NCBI GenBank assembly: GCA_964548225.1
Contig: CAZJQP010000001.1
Span: 136,632 to 200,631, forward strand
From: CALMEH01 sp964548225
GTDB taxonomy: Bacteria; Acidobacteriota; Blastocatellia; Pyrinomonadales; Pyrinomonadaceae
Direction of reading: 5' to 3'
DNA: 64,000 nucleotides
The notes beneath the pieces were generated by a model. The model did no database searches, was not told where the DNA came from, and was given only the letters and a program-made list of their open reading frames with translations. The translations under genes and the position numbers were made by a program. This document shows positions 7,769 through 16,609 of this stretch, piece by piece (the first letter of the stretch is position 1; the number at the start of each line of letters is the position of its first letter).

Positions 7769-9394
7769 TTACTTAGCGTAATTTTGTTCTTTATGACACT
7801 CGGCGCATTGGAAGCGGGAAATATCGCCCAGATTTAGCGGATGTTTGAAGGCTCTGTCCGCTTTATGGCAAGCGGCGCATTGAAATGTATTTTTGTTACC
7901 CAAATCTACCGGATGCTGAAACTGTCCGTTTTGCGGCTGAATGGTGTTTCCGCCGAAGGTCTGGTCAATTGTTGTGTGGCAAATATTGCAGTCGTTTCTG
8001 ATGACTTGCCCTTCTTTGCTGAAATGCTGTCCGTCGTGGCAACGGAAACAGCCTTGAACTTTGTAATGTCCGATGTTATTGGTGTGGGTTTGCCAATCGG
8101 TTTTCATTTCGGGGAAGAAATTGGTTTGATAAATTCGCTGAATCTCTGTTATCGCACTCATTATCGAATCTTTTTTAGTTGAATAAATATCCGCGTGATT
8201 TGTTCGATAATATTCGTCAAGTGTTGACGCAATCGTTTGCACCGCCTCGTCTGTCGAGCCGTAGGGTTTTGAAAGAACCTCGATGGCTTTTAACTTCAAA
8301 TAAGGCAAAGTTACATCGAGTTTTTTGGCGGTGAATGATTCGTCAACAGCTTTGTCGGGCGGCTGATAAATATGCGTCGGACGATTGTGGCAATCAATAC
8401 AATCCATCGTTCTTTTTGGTGTTTGCTCAATTTGTTGCGGCGAAAACTGTGTGTCTTTGGTTGTAAATTCAATGACCTTGCCGCTTGCATCTTTCATCCG
8501 AACCCACGGAATTTTTTGCCTTTGCTCGTCCGTTGCAATGTATGAAATTTCGTTGGAAAGATTCATATGCCAATGAATCCCGCCGATTTCTCCGTTAGTT
8601 GCGTTGCCGCCGCCGACTTTGACGAGCAGACGAGTTTGATTCAAAGAATTTTTTTCGTCAAAACCGTAATGATTAAACACCTTTAGCACATCGCCGTGAA
8701 ACTTCTCCGCCGAATGACATTTCGCACAGGTTTCATTTGCCGGACGCATATTGTGAACCGGCGTTTGAATCGGTTTGTGATACGAATTAAAAGTTACGCC
8801 GTAAAGCTGGCGCACACCGTTAAATTTCGCCCGCACATACCATTCCGCACCGCCTCCGACGTGGCAAGCAACACAGGCAACCTGTGAGTGCGGCGCAACC
8901 TTGTAAGCCGTAAATTCGGGCTTCATAACGTGGCACGTCTGCCCGCAAAATGTAACCGATTCCGAATATTCAAAAACACGGTAACTGCCGAACGCGCTCA
9001 TAAAAAGAAAAAGTAAAACGGCACACAAAAGCACCAAAAAAGTGCGTCTTTGTCGGGCGATATTGAAATCGAGAATAGGATATGCAGGAATTTCCGAAGA
9101 CTTTGATTTTCTTCGACGACGGCGTTCATACAACATTCCGAGAACGATTATCAAAAAACCGAAAATCATAATCGCCGGAAAAAGAATGAAAGTGAAAATT
9201 GCAAGATAAGGCTGTTCGTGCGGGCTGTTTAGCTCGATGATGAAAAGAAACACAATGCAGGTCAGAGCCGCCGTCGCAATCGCCGTTCCCGCAAAACTGA
9301 TGTAGTTGTTATATAAACCCGGAATTTTTTTTGCCGGCTTTTCTTCGGATTTTTCAGAGTCTTCAATTTGAATATCGTGTGTTTCGTCGCTCAT
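7769..9394 (-). CDS. Membrane-anchored octahaem cytochrome, NapC/NirT-like
   Basis: 541 aa with about three membrane segments (roughly 25-55, 60-85 and 115-140), then eight haem motifs: one CX3CH (CGQTCH, followed by VMKPE) and seven CXXCH (CVACH, CAKCH, CIDCH, CFRCH, CNICH, CAACH and CAECH). The CX3CH-x-M-x-PE start is typical of NapC/NirT-type quinol-oxidising cytochromes. The protein probably takes electrons from the quinone pool to periplasmic haem proteins. The start at 9394 (MSDETHDIQ) has AGGAAA upstream; a longer frame to 9496 lacks family support. The C-terminus carries two similar HP-x-LG...CXXCH blocks, suggesting an internal duplication. Confidence 0.87.
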   Translation of the reverse strand: MSDETHDIQIEDSEKSEEKPAKKIPGLYNNYISFAGTAIATAALTCIVFLFIIELNSPHEQPYLAIFTFILFPAIMIFGFLIIVLGMLYERRRRRKSKSSEIPAYPILDFNIARQRRTFLVLLCAVLLFLFMSAFGSYRVFEYSESVTFCGQTCHVMKPEFTAYKVAPHSQVACVACHVGGGAEWYVRAKFNGVRQLYGVTFNSYHKPIQTPVHNMRPANETCAKCHSAEKFHGDVLKVFNHYGFDEKNSLNQTRLLVKVGGGNATNGEIGGIHWHMNLSNEISYIATDEQRQKIPWVRMKDASGKVIEFTTKDTQFSPQQIEQTPKRTMDCIDCHNRPTHIYQPPDKAVDESFTAKKLDVTLPYLKLKAIEVLSKPYGSTDEAVQTIASTLDEYYRTNHADIYSTKKDSIMSAITEIQRIYQTNFFPEMKTDWQTHTNNIGHYKVQGCFRCHDGQHFSKEGQVIRNDCNICHTTIDQTFGGNTIQPQNGQFQHPVDLGNKNTFQCAACHKADRAFKHPLNLGDISRFQCAECHKEQNYAK

Positions 9395-9537
9395 TATAAA
9401 TTTTCCTAAAATAGTTTTATTGTGCGAAATAAACTCATTACTGCGAAAAATCATAAACCAATGTGCGAACAATCCCCCAAATGATTGCTCGCACATTGTT
9501 GAAAGGTATTTACTGAAATTTGAACAATCTTACGCTT

Positions 9538-9873
9538 TTAATTGCTCGGTTTGGCTAACCCTCTCATATATGTAACCAACTCTTTCGCTTGTTCTTCAGT
9601 AATCCCTTTTGAAGCATATTCCGGCATATTGGGCGGTTTTTCCGCTTTTTTGCCGTTCAAAATTATCGGAACGAGTTCTTCGTCCTTCATTTCCGTATTG
9701 AAATGTTTTTCGGATTTTTGACCATGACACATCTGACATTTCGTTTTATAAGTTTCCGCCGCGTCAGCCGCCTTAACACTCGTAACTACCGGTTTAAAGT
9801 TAAAAATTGCCAAAGCAAATACGGGAAGAGCAAAAAGTATAATGGCAAAAAGTTTTACTCGATTAAGTTTCAT
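9538..9873 (-). CDS. Small monohaem cytochrome c
   Basis: 111 aa: signal peptide (about 1-34, ending VKAAD), then one class I cytochrome c domain with CQMCH and a distal-methionine region (PPNMPEYASKGITEEQAKELVTYM, split by the haem fold). It is a paralogue of each half of the dihaem protein at 10067-10684; even the signal peptides are similar (MKxNRxKLF). A diffusible periplasmic electron carrier between the membrane octahaem protein and other partners is inferred. Confidence 0.88.
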   Translation of the reverse strand: MKLNRVKLFAIILFALPVFALAIFNFKPVVTSVKAADAAETYKTKCQMCHGQKSEKHFNTEMKDEELVPIILNGKKAEKPPNMPEYASKGITEEQAKELVTYMRGLAKPSN

Positions 9874-10066
9874 AATAAATCTCCAATTAAATTCTCAAAA
9901 TTTAGTAAGCCCGATCAATTCGGCTTCTGTCGCTTTTCATTTATTCAAACCCCGTGCCATATTCAAAAAACGCGGTAAATTGGACTTTTTTTACTCTTGC
10001 AAATGTTTTTTTCGCAAAATTTCGCAACTTGTGTGGAAATTTCCGCACTAAAATCTTAAAAATTAA

Positions 10067-10684
10067 TCAATTATTCGGCGTTCGCAATTCAAGCATATAA
10101 GCGGCAAGGGCTTTCGCTTGTTTTTCTGTGTAGCCTTTCGTTTCATATCCCAGCATAAAGGGCGGTTTCTCACCTTTCTTTCCCTTCAAGATAGTTTGTG
10201 TCTGTTCGTCCAAGGTCTTTTTAGGATCATAAAGTTTTTCGGCATTTGCGCTATGACAAGTCGCACAATTGGCACTATACATTTCCATAACAAATTCGCG
10301 CGATTTTTCTCTAGTAAGCTCCGTCGCTTTTACCTTTGCTTCGCTAGGCTTTTCAGGACTGCTGCGAAGTTTTTTCATATACGCCACCAGAGCTTTTGCT
10401 TCATCCGGCTTCATTCCTTTTGTCTCAAATCCCGGCATCGCGGGCGGCTTTTCGGTTTTTTTGCCTTTTAGGACAATATCAACCAAAACGTCATCTTTTT
10501 CTTCAGGATTAAAAGCCTTTTCCGCTTTCGGACTATGACACATCGCGCATTTGGTTTTGTAAGTTTCTTCAGTCGTATCCGCATTTACGGTAGTGCTTAT
10601 CGGTTGAAAACTTAAAACGCAAGTTCCAATCGCAAATATCGTAAAAAATATAATGGTAAAAAGTTTTATTCGATTCTGTTTCAT
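10067..10684 (-). CDS. Dihaem cytochrome c with duplicated domain
   Basis: 205 aa: signal peptide (about 1-36), then two tandem cytochrome c domains of about 80 aa, with CAMCH and CATCH. Both repeat the layout CHS.(K/N)AEK..(F/Y)(N/D)P, KGKK.EKPP.M and A.ALVAYM. The protein arose by internal duplication of a monohaem domain like that encoded next door. Probable periplasmic electron shuttle. An exact Crp-type operator lies 114 bp upstream (10798-10813). Confidence 0.88.
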   Translation of the reverse strand: MKQNRIKLFTIIFFTIFAIGTCVLSFQPISTTVNADTTEETYKTKCAMCHSPKAEKAFNPEEKDDVLVDIVLKGKKTEKPPAMPGFETKGMKPDEAKALVAYMKKLRSSPEKPSEAKVKATELTREKSREFVMEMYSANCATCHSANAEKLYDPKKTLDEQTQTILKGKKGEKPPFMLGYETKGYTEKQAKALAAYMLELRTPNN

Positions 10685-10742
10685 AAAAATCCTCCTGTAA
10701 AAACCGGTAATCCGAGATTTTTATAAAATCTCTGTCATTTTT

Positions 10743-10759
10743 CTTGTAACTGTTACAAG
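10743..10759. promoter_or_regulatory. Palindrome CTTGTAAC-T-GTTACAAG
   Basis: Perfect 8-bp arms around one base, 59 bp upstream of the dihaem gene start (minus strand) and 39 bp from the Crp-type site. Its size suits a dimeric repressor or activator, but the cognate protein is unknown. Confidence 0.4.
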
Positions 10760-10797
10760 CCTAAAAACCTATTTTATGGGAATCGCCGCAAAGATGA

Positions 10798-10813
10798 TGT
10801 GATATTAGTCACA
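10798..10813 (-). promoter_or_regulatory. Exact Crp-type operator before the dihaem gene
   Basis: TGTGA-TATTAG-TCACA is exact. It sits in the gap behind the 15-haem gene and in front of the dihaem cytochrome, both on the minus strand, so the dihaem gene is the likely target. Confidence 0.65.
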
Positions 10814-10857
10814 TTAGGCAAGTATTTAGAAATTGAATTATTGAGCTAAGTTTTAAA

Positions 10858-12168
10858 TCATTTTCTAAACCTAAAGCTGTCCCCTGTATGACATTTTCGG
10901 CAATTTGTGAAGTCTTCGCCGAAGGCAGTTTGGTTATTATGACAAGTTGCACAACTCAAAGTTGATTTAGATGATTTGTGCATTGTGGCTAACGGTGCGC
11001 TCATTTTGCCGCCGCTTGACGTATGACAATCGTTGCAGCTAAGGAAACTGTGTCTCGAATGGTTAAAGTTTCCGGCAATTAACGGCGACGAAGGTGAAAC
11101 ATTATTCGAACTGCCGATTTGATGACAGGTAAAACATTTGCCGTTTGTAAAATTGCCTTCGCCTTTCATCGGTGAATGGCATTGGAAACAAGTTTTATGA
11201 GCGTTTTCGCCATTCGGAACACTGAAATTTACGCCTTGTCCGCCGGATTTATGGCAAGTTGCACAATTCTGTCGTGCGTGGGCGGAATGGCTGAATTTGA
11301 TACCGAAACTTCGTGCGTTTGCAACTTCTTGATGGCATCGGCGGCAATCGGAAAAGTCGTTTGCGCCAAAAGCGGTTTTTTCATTATGACAGGTTGCACA
11401 ACTGTTTGCCGCGCCCGAGTGCATCGAAATCGTTATGCCGGACATCTTGTTGCCGGATGCCGCATTATGACAACTGTTGCAATTTACGCGGCTGTGTTTT
11501 TCGTGGTTGAAATTAAAACCGACATTTTCCATCGAAGCATTGATTCGATTAGGCGTTCCCGGTTCGTGGCAAGTTGAACAAGAGCCGATATTTTTTTCGC
11601 CGACGATTTTGTCGGACGTATGACATTGAAAACAAGTTGCGTGGGCGTTTGCCCGTGCAGGAATCGTCATTCCGTTTCCTTGCGGTTTATGACAAGTCGC
11701 GCAATTCGCTTCTTTCAAATGCGCGGAGTGGTTAAAATTCGCTTTGAAACTCGCCATTGCGGGAAACGGTTTTAACTTTTCAGAACCTCGCTCGGTGTGG
11801 CAAACCATACAAATCGGATGGTTTTCATCCTTAAATTGCGGAGTATGACATCCCGCACAAGGCGTGTGCGAGGAAAATTTAGGCTGTGGGGATTCTTCAT
11901 TTTGTTGATGGCAAAGCAAGCACGGAACTGTGCTGTGTCTTTCGCTGTTATGCTTAAATTTCGAGAAATCAACGTCTTCCATCATATCGGTAATCACGAT
12001 TTCTTCGGGAAACGGTTTGATTGCATCTTCGGGTTTCTCTTTTTCTTTTATTTGGCTTGTGCAGGAAGTTAAAATATAGCCGAACATCAAACAGAAAAAA
12101 CACAAAACGAGCGTTCCCTGCAAACGATTTATGGATTTGCCTATATCTTGTTTTGAGTGTTCTTTCAT
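10858..12168 (-). CDS. Fifteen-haem lipoprotein cytochrome
   Basis: 436 aa with a lipoprotein signal (hydrophobic 18-35, lipobox LTSC) and fifteen CXXCH motifs, from CLLCH to CRKCH. Motifs recur in blocks: F.HS.H...NC.TCH, then CFQCH, then C.TCH, then a CxxCH ending the block, so the protein is built from repeated cytochrome c3/c7-like units. Lipid anchoring plus this many haems suits an outer-membrane or cell-surface electron outlet. It follows the nine-haem gene by 21 bp and is cotranscribed with it. It is a good candidate for the external partner of the MtrA/MtrB-like conduit, though no binding motif proves it. Confidence 0.87.
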   Translation of the reverse strand: MKEHSKQDIGKSINRLQGTLVLCFFCLMFGYILTSCTSQIKEKEKPEDAIKPFPEEIVITDMMEDVDFSKFKHNSERHSTVPCLLCHQQNEESPQPKFSSHTPCAGCHTPQFKDENHPICMVCHTERGSEKLKPFPAMASFKANFNHSAHLKEANCATCHKPQGNGMTIPARANAHATCFQCHTSDKIVGEKNIGSCSTCHEPGTPNRINASMENVGFNFNHEKHSRVNCNSCHNAASGNKMSGITISMHSGAANSCATCHNEKTAFGANDFSDCRRCHQEVANARSFGIKFSHSAHARQNCATCHKSGGQGVNFSVPNGENAHKTCFQCHSPMKGEGNFTNGKCFTCHQIGSSNNVSPSSPLIAGNFNHSRHSFLSCNDCHTSSGGKMSAPLATMHKSSKSTLSCATCHNNQTAFGEDFTNCRKCHTGDSFRFRK

Positions 12169-12189
12169 TTGATTTCAATTAGTCTCTTT

Positions 12190-13350
12190 TTATTTATTAT
12201 CCGAAATTACCTTGAAATGCGATTCGGGAATCGGAGATTTGCCGAATGCAATGTGGCATTTTACGCATTGAAAGTTCGGATTCGCTTTTCTCGAATCTAT
12301 TTCATAATTTAAAATTCCGCCTTCGTCCGTTGTTGCTGTGATATGACACATATTGCAAGAAGTAACAGCAACTTTTTTTGTTGAAATATCGAGTGTGTTC
12401 ATTGCCGTAACATTATGGCAATTGGCGCAATCTTGTTCGGCGTGGCTTACAAATTCGTGCCTGAATGTTGCCGATGAATCGCGTTTCCGCCAAGTCGTCA
12501 TAGTAATTTTGTCGGTAATTCCCATCGTCGAAGCGAGTTTTGCGTCAAAATCGGTTTTTGCAATTTCCGGCGCAAGTTTATGACAAACAGCACAATTTTC
12601 GGGCGCAGGCAAGATCCCCGTATCTTGCGAATGACAAGTAAAACATAGCGAATGGCTTATCGGAGAAGTTTTGAAAGTTCCTTTTTTGAGCCAAAAAGCA
12701 TCGCCCAATTTATCGGGCGGTTTGATTGCATATTCATCACTCGAATCACCTTGCGTTTGATAGGTTTTATGACAAACCGAACAACTTTCTTCACCCGTGC
12801 GCGGTAAAGATGCCCGAATCCAATTCGTATCTTGATTTTCTCGGCGACTGACAATCTCGATGTGTTTGTCGTGCGGAAAAAATATCTGAAAATTTGAAGT
12901 CCGTTGTTTTCCTTTTGGCGATGAATCATAAATCTCGCGCGGATTAGAAAACGGATGCCGTGAGCTGTTTTTCGGCGACGGATTTGTGTGGCAAATCGAG
13001 CAAATAACCGGCGGCGAACCACTGAAAAATTGTTGGCGATGACAGCTAAGACACGATTCGTGTTTCGGGAAATCGGTAATGTCGGGGAATGCGTCGCTTT
13101 CCTTTCTCACTTGTTTCCAATTTGCCGACGGAAATTTATGACACGAATCACAGGCGAGTTCGCTGTGTTGACGAACGCTGTGAGAAAACTCGGTAAATTT
13201 AGGTTTTTGAGTCTTTGGTGTCGGTTTTGTTTCTAATTCAAAGCCTTCTGCAAGCCGCTCTCGAAAAAATCCGCACAACGCGAAGCAAACGAATACAAAA
13301 ACCGCCAAAGCACGGATTTTGCCGATTCCGTTTTGTCGTAGTTTTGCCAT
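12190..13350 (-). CDS. Nine-haem c-type cytochrome
   Basis: 386 aa with an N-terminal hydrophobic segment (about 12-30) and nine CXXCH motifs: CDSCH, CLSCH, CSICH, CSVCH, CFTCH, CAVCH, CANCH, CNMCH and CVKCH. FxHxxH-type histidines (FSHSVRQH, FPHDKH, FRHEFVSH) precede several motifs and may supply second axial ligands. It is the first gene of an operon with the 15-haem lipoprotein. A Crp-type operator lies 61 bp upstream. No named family was recognised beyond multihaem cytochrome; a periplasmic electron-transfer role is inferred. Confidence 0.85.
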   Translation of the reverse strand: MAKLRQNGIGKIRALAVFVFVCFALCGFFRERLAEGFELETKPTPKTQKPKFTEFSHSVRQHSELACDSCHKFPSANWKQVRKESDAFPDITDFPKHESCLSCHRQQFFSGSPPVICSICHTNPSPKNSSRHPFSNPREIYDSSPKGKQRTSNFQIFFPHDKHIEIVSRRENQDTNWIRASLPRTGEESCSVCHKTYQTQGDSSDEYAIKPPDKLGDAFWLKKGTFKTSPISHSLCFTCHSQDTGILPAPENCAVCHKLAPEIAKTDFDAKLASTMGITDKITMTTWRKRDSSATFRHEFVSHAEQDCANCHNVTAMNTLDISTKKVAVTSCNMCHITATTDEGGILNYEIDSRKANPNFQCVKCHIAFGKSPIPESHFKVISDNK

Positions 13351-13410
13351 TTTTCCTGAAAAAATCCAACCTCTTTCCTATTGATTCTAAGCCGAATTGC
13401 GGATTCCGAA

Positions 13411-13426
13411 TGTGATAACTGTCACA
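13411..13426. promoter_or_regulatory. Exact Crp-type operator in a divergent promoter region
   Basis: TGTGA-TAACTG-TCACA is exact. It lies between the divergent nine-haem gene (starts 13350, minus) and resB (starts 13603, plus), closer to the former, so it may serve either or both. Confidence 0.65.
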
Positions 13427-13602
13427 TCCTTCAAATCTCTGTAATAGCTAAGATTTAATGCGAAATAATCCACAGTTGAGCGCGAAAAATTCAACTGAGA
13501 AAACAAGTTTTTTCACTTGAAACGTGAAAATACACAGAGATTTTAAGACGGCACGATGATTGCCATTGGGTTTTTATAGAAGTTCAATAACTTTAAAAAC
13601 TT

Positions 13603-15096
13603 ATGTCTGCACTTGAAGAAACAATAACTGAAAAGACTGTAAATTTACCCGCTAAAGCAAATAGCGGGAATTCGTATCTATCGCGTTTTTTGAAATTGCT
13701 TTGCTCGGTGCGTTTCGGTATCGTTTTGCTCGTTTTGCTCGGCTTGGCGTGTTTGGTCGGAATGCTCGTGATGCAGGAAAATGTTGCCGGATTTGCCAAT
13801 TATTACGCGAGTTTAACGCCCGCGCAACAGCTTGTCTATGGCAAATTGGATTTCTTCGATATTTATCATTCGTGGTATTTCAACACGATTCTTGCCGTGC
13901 TTTCGCTCAACATTGTTCTTGCTTCGATTGACCGTTTTCCGAAAACGTGGAATTTCGTTAAACCGAAAATCGCTGTGCCGATTCGTTGGCTTAAAAGCCA
14001 AAAGCAGACGGATTCCGTCATTTTGCAAGGCGAAAGTCAGGCGGAAATCGCGGAAAAAATCTTGCTTGAGATGAAAAAAGCCGGTTGGCGAAAAACCGCC
14101 GTCAGCGAAAAAAACAATCAAACATTTGTTTTTGCGGAATCGGGAGTGTGGAATCGGTTTGCGTATCTCGCGGTTCACGTTGCGCTTTTGACGATTTTTG
14201 TTGGCGGGTTTTTGACAACTCAACTCGGACAAACGGGCAATATGCCTTTGAAACCCGGACAAACTTCAAATCAAATTTCTGAAACCGCTTTTGACCTCGA
14301 CCGCGTGCAGGAAGTTACAAAACGAATTCCATTTGAAATTACCTGCACGGACATTCAGCAAAAACTGATAAAAGACGATGGCTCGATTGGAGTTAATAAC
14401 ACGATTGACTGGCTGACGCGCTTTACAATCAAGGACGGAAACGAAACGCACGAAGCGTTTGTGCAGATGAATCGTCCGTTTGATTATCGAGGCTACCGAT
14501 TTTTTCAGGCAAGTTTTACATCAATCGGACGCGCTCGAAATATTACCGTTCGATTGACACCTGCGGGCGGCGGCGCGACGCAAGATGTAACGATTCCACG
14601 CGACGGTGCAGTAAATTTGGCAGACGGGACGAATATCAAATTTAGTGAGTTTCGTGGAAATTTCAGTATCGGCAAAGAAAATCTGAACGAAGACACGAGC
14701 AATTACCCGAACCCGGTCGCGATTTTGCAGGTTACGCCGCCGGGCGGATACGCGCAAAACGCCTACGCTTTCGGTGAAAAAATGGCAAATATTCCGGTCG
14801 CCAAAAACGCGGTCGCGGGTTACACATATCAGCTAATTGATTTTGAAAAGGTTTCCGAACAACACATTTTATCTGTCCAACGCGATCCGGGTGCAAATGT
14901 CGTTTATGTCGGTTTCGTGCTTTTGTTTTTAACGCTGGTTGCCGTGTTTTTCTTTGCTCATCAGAGAGTTTGGGCAGCGATTGAAAAAACTTCAGACGGC
15001 AATTTTAATACCCGGTTCGGCGGAAATACAAACCGAAATAATACGGCGTTTGACGAAAAATTCAAACGCTTTGTTGAAGATTTGAGAAGTATTTAA
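13603..15096 (+). CDS. resB: Cytochrome c maturation protein ResB/Ccs1
   Basis: 497 aa with the ResB layout: three N-terminal membrane helices (about 35-60, 88-110 and 185-205), a large extracytoplasmic domain and a last helix near 440-460. The segment LLVLLGLACLVGMLVMQ and the YF.ILAVLSLNIVLASIDR region are typical of ResB. With CcsA (16610) it forms the System II haem-transport and haem-ligation complex that attaches haem to CXXCH proteins. This matches the 46 haem motifs encoded nearby. It begins the plus-strand maturation operon, 12 bp before the Reeler-type gene. Confidence 0.9.
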   Translation: MSALEETITEKTVNLPAKANSGNSYLSRFLKLLCSVRFGIVLLVLLGLACLVGMLVMQENVAGFANYYASLTPAQQLVYGKLDFFDIYHSWYFNTILAVLSLNIVLASIDRFPKTWNFVKPKIAVPIRWLKSQKQTDSVILQGESQAEIAEKILLEMKKAGWRKTAVSEKNNQTFVFAESGVWNRFAYLAVHVALLTIFVGGFLTTQLGQTGNMPLKPGQTSNQISETAFDLDRVQEVTKRIPFEITCTDIQQKLIKDDGSIGVNNTIDWLTRFTIKDGNETHEAFVQMNRPFDYRGYRFFQASFTSIGRARNITVRLTPAGGGATQDVTIPRDGAVNLADGTNIKFSEFRGNFSIGKENLNEDTSNYPNPVAILQVTPPGGYAQNAYAFGEKMANIPVAKNAVAGYTYQLIDFEKVSEQHILSVQRDPGANVVYVGFVLLFLTLVAVFFFAHQRVWAAIEKTSDGNFNTRFGGNTNRNNTAFDEKFKRFVEDLRSI

Positions 15097-15108
15097 GAGG
15101 TCAAAATT

Positions 15109-16545
15109 ATGAAAGGAATAATACAAAAAGCAAAGGTTGGCATTTTAATAATTGTTGTAACGCTTGTGGTTATAACTTTTACTGTAGGGAATCTATTTAC
15201 GGAAACTACGATGGCTTCAGAAGGCGGTGCGCCGACGGGAAGAACCGGTGCGCCCGGCGAAACGACTTGCACGGCTTGTCATACACAAAATTCAGGAATC
15301 GGACAAATTCATATTATTGCTCCGGCAAATTATACGCCCGGACAAACTTATCAAATACAAGTTCAGCACACAACGACGGACATGAGCCGCCAAAATTGGG
15401 GTTTTGAAATAATTTCATTAACCGGAACTACAATGGCGGGAAGTTTTGCAAATACAACGGCTAACACAAGAATCAGAGTCGCCGGAACTAAAAGTTATGT
15501 TACACAAACAACGGCAGGAACTTTCCCGAATCAAACGGGCGGCGCAACTTGGACATTTAGTTGGACTGCTCCGGCAACAAATGTCGGAAACGTAACTTTT
15601 TACGTTGCCGGAATCCATGGAGACAATAACGGAGGCGAAGACGGCGACCAAACATACACGACAACCGCAGTTGTTCAACCGCAAGCGACAGTTGTTATTC
15701 ATCACGGATTTGCGGATTTTGACGGCGATGGAAAAGCCGATGCGAGCGTTTTTCGTCCGACAAACGGAACTTGGTATTTAAATCGTTCGACACAAGGATT
15801 TACGGGAGCGCAACTCGGAATTTCGACTGACAAACTTACGCCTGCGGATTTTGACGGCGACGATAAAGCCGACATCACTGTCTGGCGCGAAGCTCCGGCA
15901 ACGGAAGCCGCTTTTTATATTTTGCAATCGTCAAATTCCACTTTGCGAATCGAACGATTCGGACAAACCGGCGATAAAGTAATTTCTGTCGGTGATTGGG
16001 ATGGCGACGGCAAAGCTGATCCGTCAATTTATCGTGAGTCGGGAGGTCAAAGCTATTTTTACTATCGTGGTTCGCTCAATAATCCAAGCGGCAACGTAAC
16101 TTATATTCCGTGGGGAACAGCGGGTGACAAACCGATGTGTGGCGATTTTGACGGCGACGGAAAAATGGACGCGGCGGTTTTCCGCAACAGCATTTGGTAT
16201 ATCCTGCAAAGTTCAAATAATCAGCTTCGCACTGATTATTGGGGACTCGCAACCGATAAATTCATTACGGGAGATTTTGACGGCGACAGCAAAACCGATT
16301 TGGCGATTTTCCGTAACGGAGTTTGGTATATAAAGCAAAGTTCAAACGGACAAAGTGTTTATTACAATTGGGGCTTGAATACGGATACGCTTGTTCCTGC
16401 CGATTATGATGGAGACGGTAAAACCGACGCGGCAATTTATCGTGGCGGAGTTTGGTATATCAGGTTAAGCAGTAGTGGAAATATGAGCGCACAAACTTTC
16501 GGTTTGAGTTCGGACATACCTGTTCCAAGCGTATTTGTGCAATAA
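15109..16545 (+). CDS. Reeler-like protein with one haem motif and FG-GAP repeats
   Basis: 478 aa: signal/anchor helix (about 8-28), one CTACH motif inside a GAPTGRTGAPGE...CTACH context near residue 55, a Reeler/choice-of-anchor-V-like beta domain (about 65-185), and six FG-GAP/VCBS-like repeats with the calcium-binding core D.DGDGK.D (DFDGDGKAD, DFDGDDKAD, DWDGDGKAD, DFDGDGKMD, DFDGDSKTD and DYDGDGKTD). The repeats should fold as a surface beta-propeller. It sits between resB and ccsA, so it is made with the maturation machinery. The single haem motif may make it a client or a surface redox protein. AGAGG lies before the start. Confidence 0.82.
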   Translation: MKGIIQKAKVGILIIVVTLVVITFTVGNLFTETTMASEGGAPTGRTGAPGETTCTACHTQNSGIGQIHIIAPANYTPGQTYQIQVQHTTTDMSRQNWGFEIISLTGTTMAGSFANTTANTRIRVAGTKSYVTQTTAGTFPNQTGGATWTFSWTAPATNVGNVTFYVAGIHGDNNGGEDGDQTYTTTAVVQPQATVVIHHGFADFDGDGKADASVFRPTNGTWYLNRSTQGFTGAQLGISTDKLTPADFDGDDKADITVWREAPATEAAFYILQSSNSTLRIERFGQTGDKVISVGDWDGDGKADPSIYRESGGQSYFYYRGSLNNPSGNVTYIPWGTAGDKPMCGDFDGDGKMDAAVFRNSIWYILQSSNNQLRTDYWGLATDKFITGDFDGDSKTDLAIFRNGVWYIKQSSNGQSVYYNWGLNTDTLVPADYDGDGKTDAAIYRGGVWYIRLSSSGNMSAQTFGLSSDIPVPSVFVQ

Positions 16546-16561
16546 AATTTAATCGAAAATG

Positions 16562-16594
16562 ATCTTGCCGCCGAATTTTATTCGGCGGCAAGAT
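16562..16594 (+). terminator. Strong hairpin between the Reeler-type gene and ccsA
   Basis: Perfect 14-bp arms (16562-16575 and 16581-16594) around a TTTTA loop, GC-rich, with no T-run after it. Its base abuts the GAGGAA ribosome site of ccsA. It may stabilise the upstream mRNA or tune ccsA expression. Confidence 0.5.
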
Positions 16595-16609
16595 TGAGGA
16601 AATCAATTT

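Noticed and set aside
13493..13535. Further operator in front of resB
   Set aside because: TTTTCAC/GTGAAAA arms are present, but the 7-bp spacer and half-sites do not match the Crp-type sites; a weak hairpin at most.
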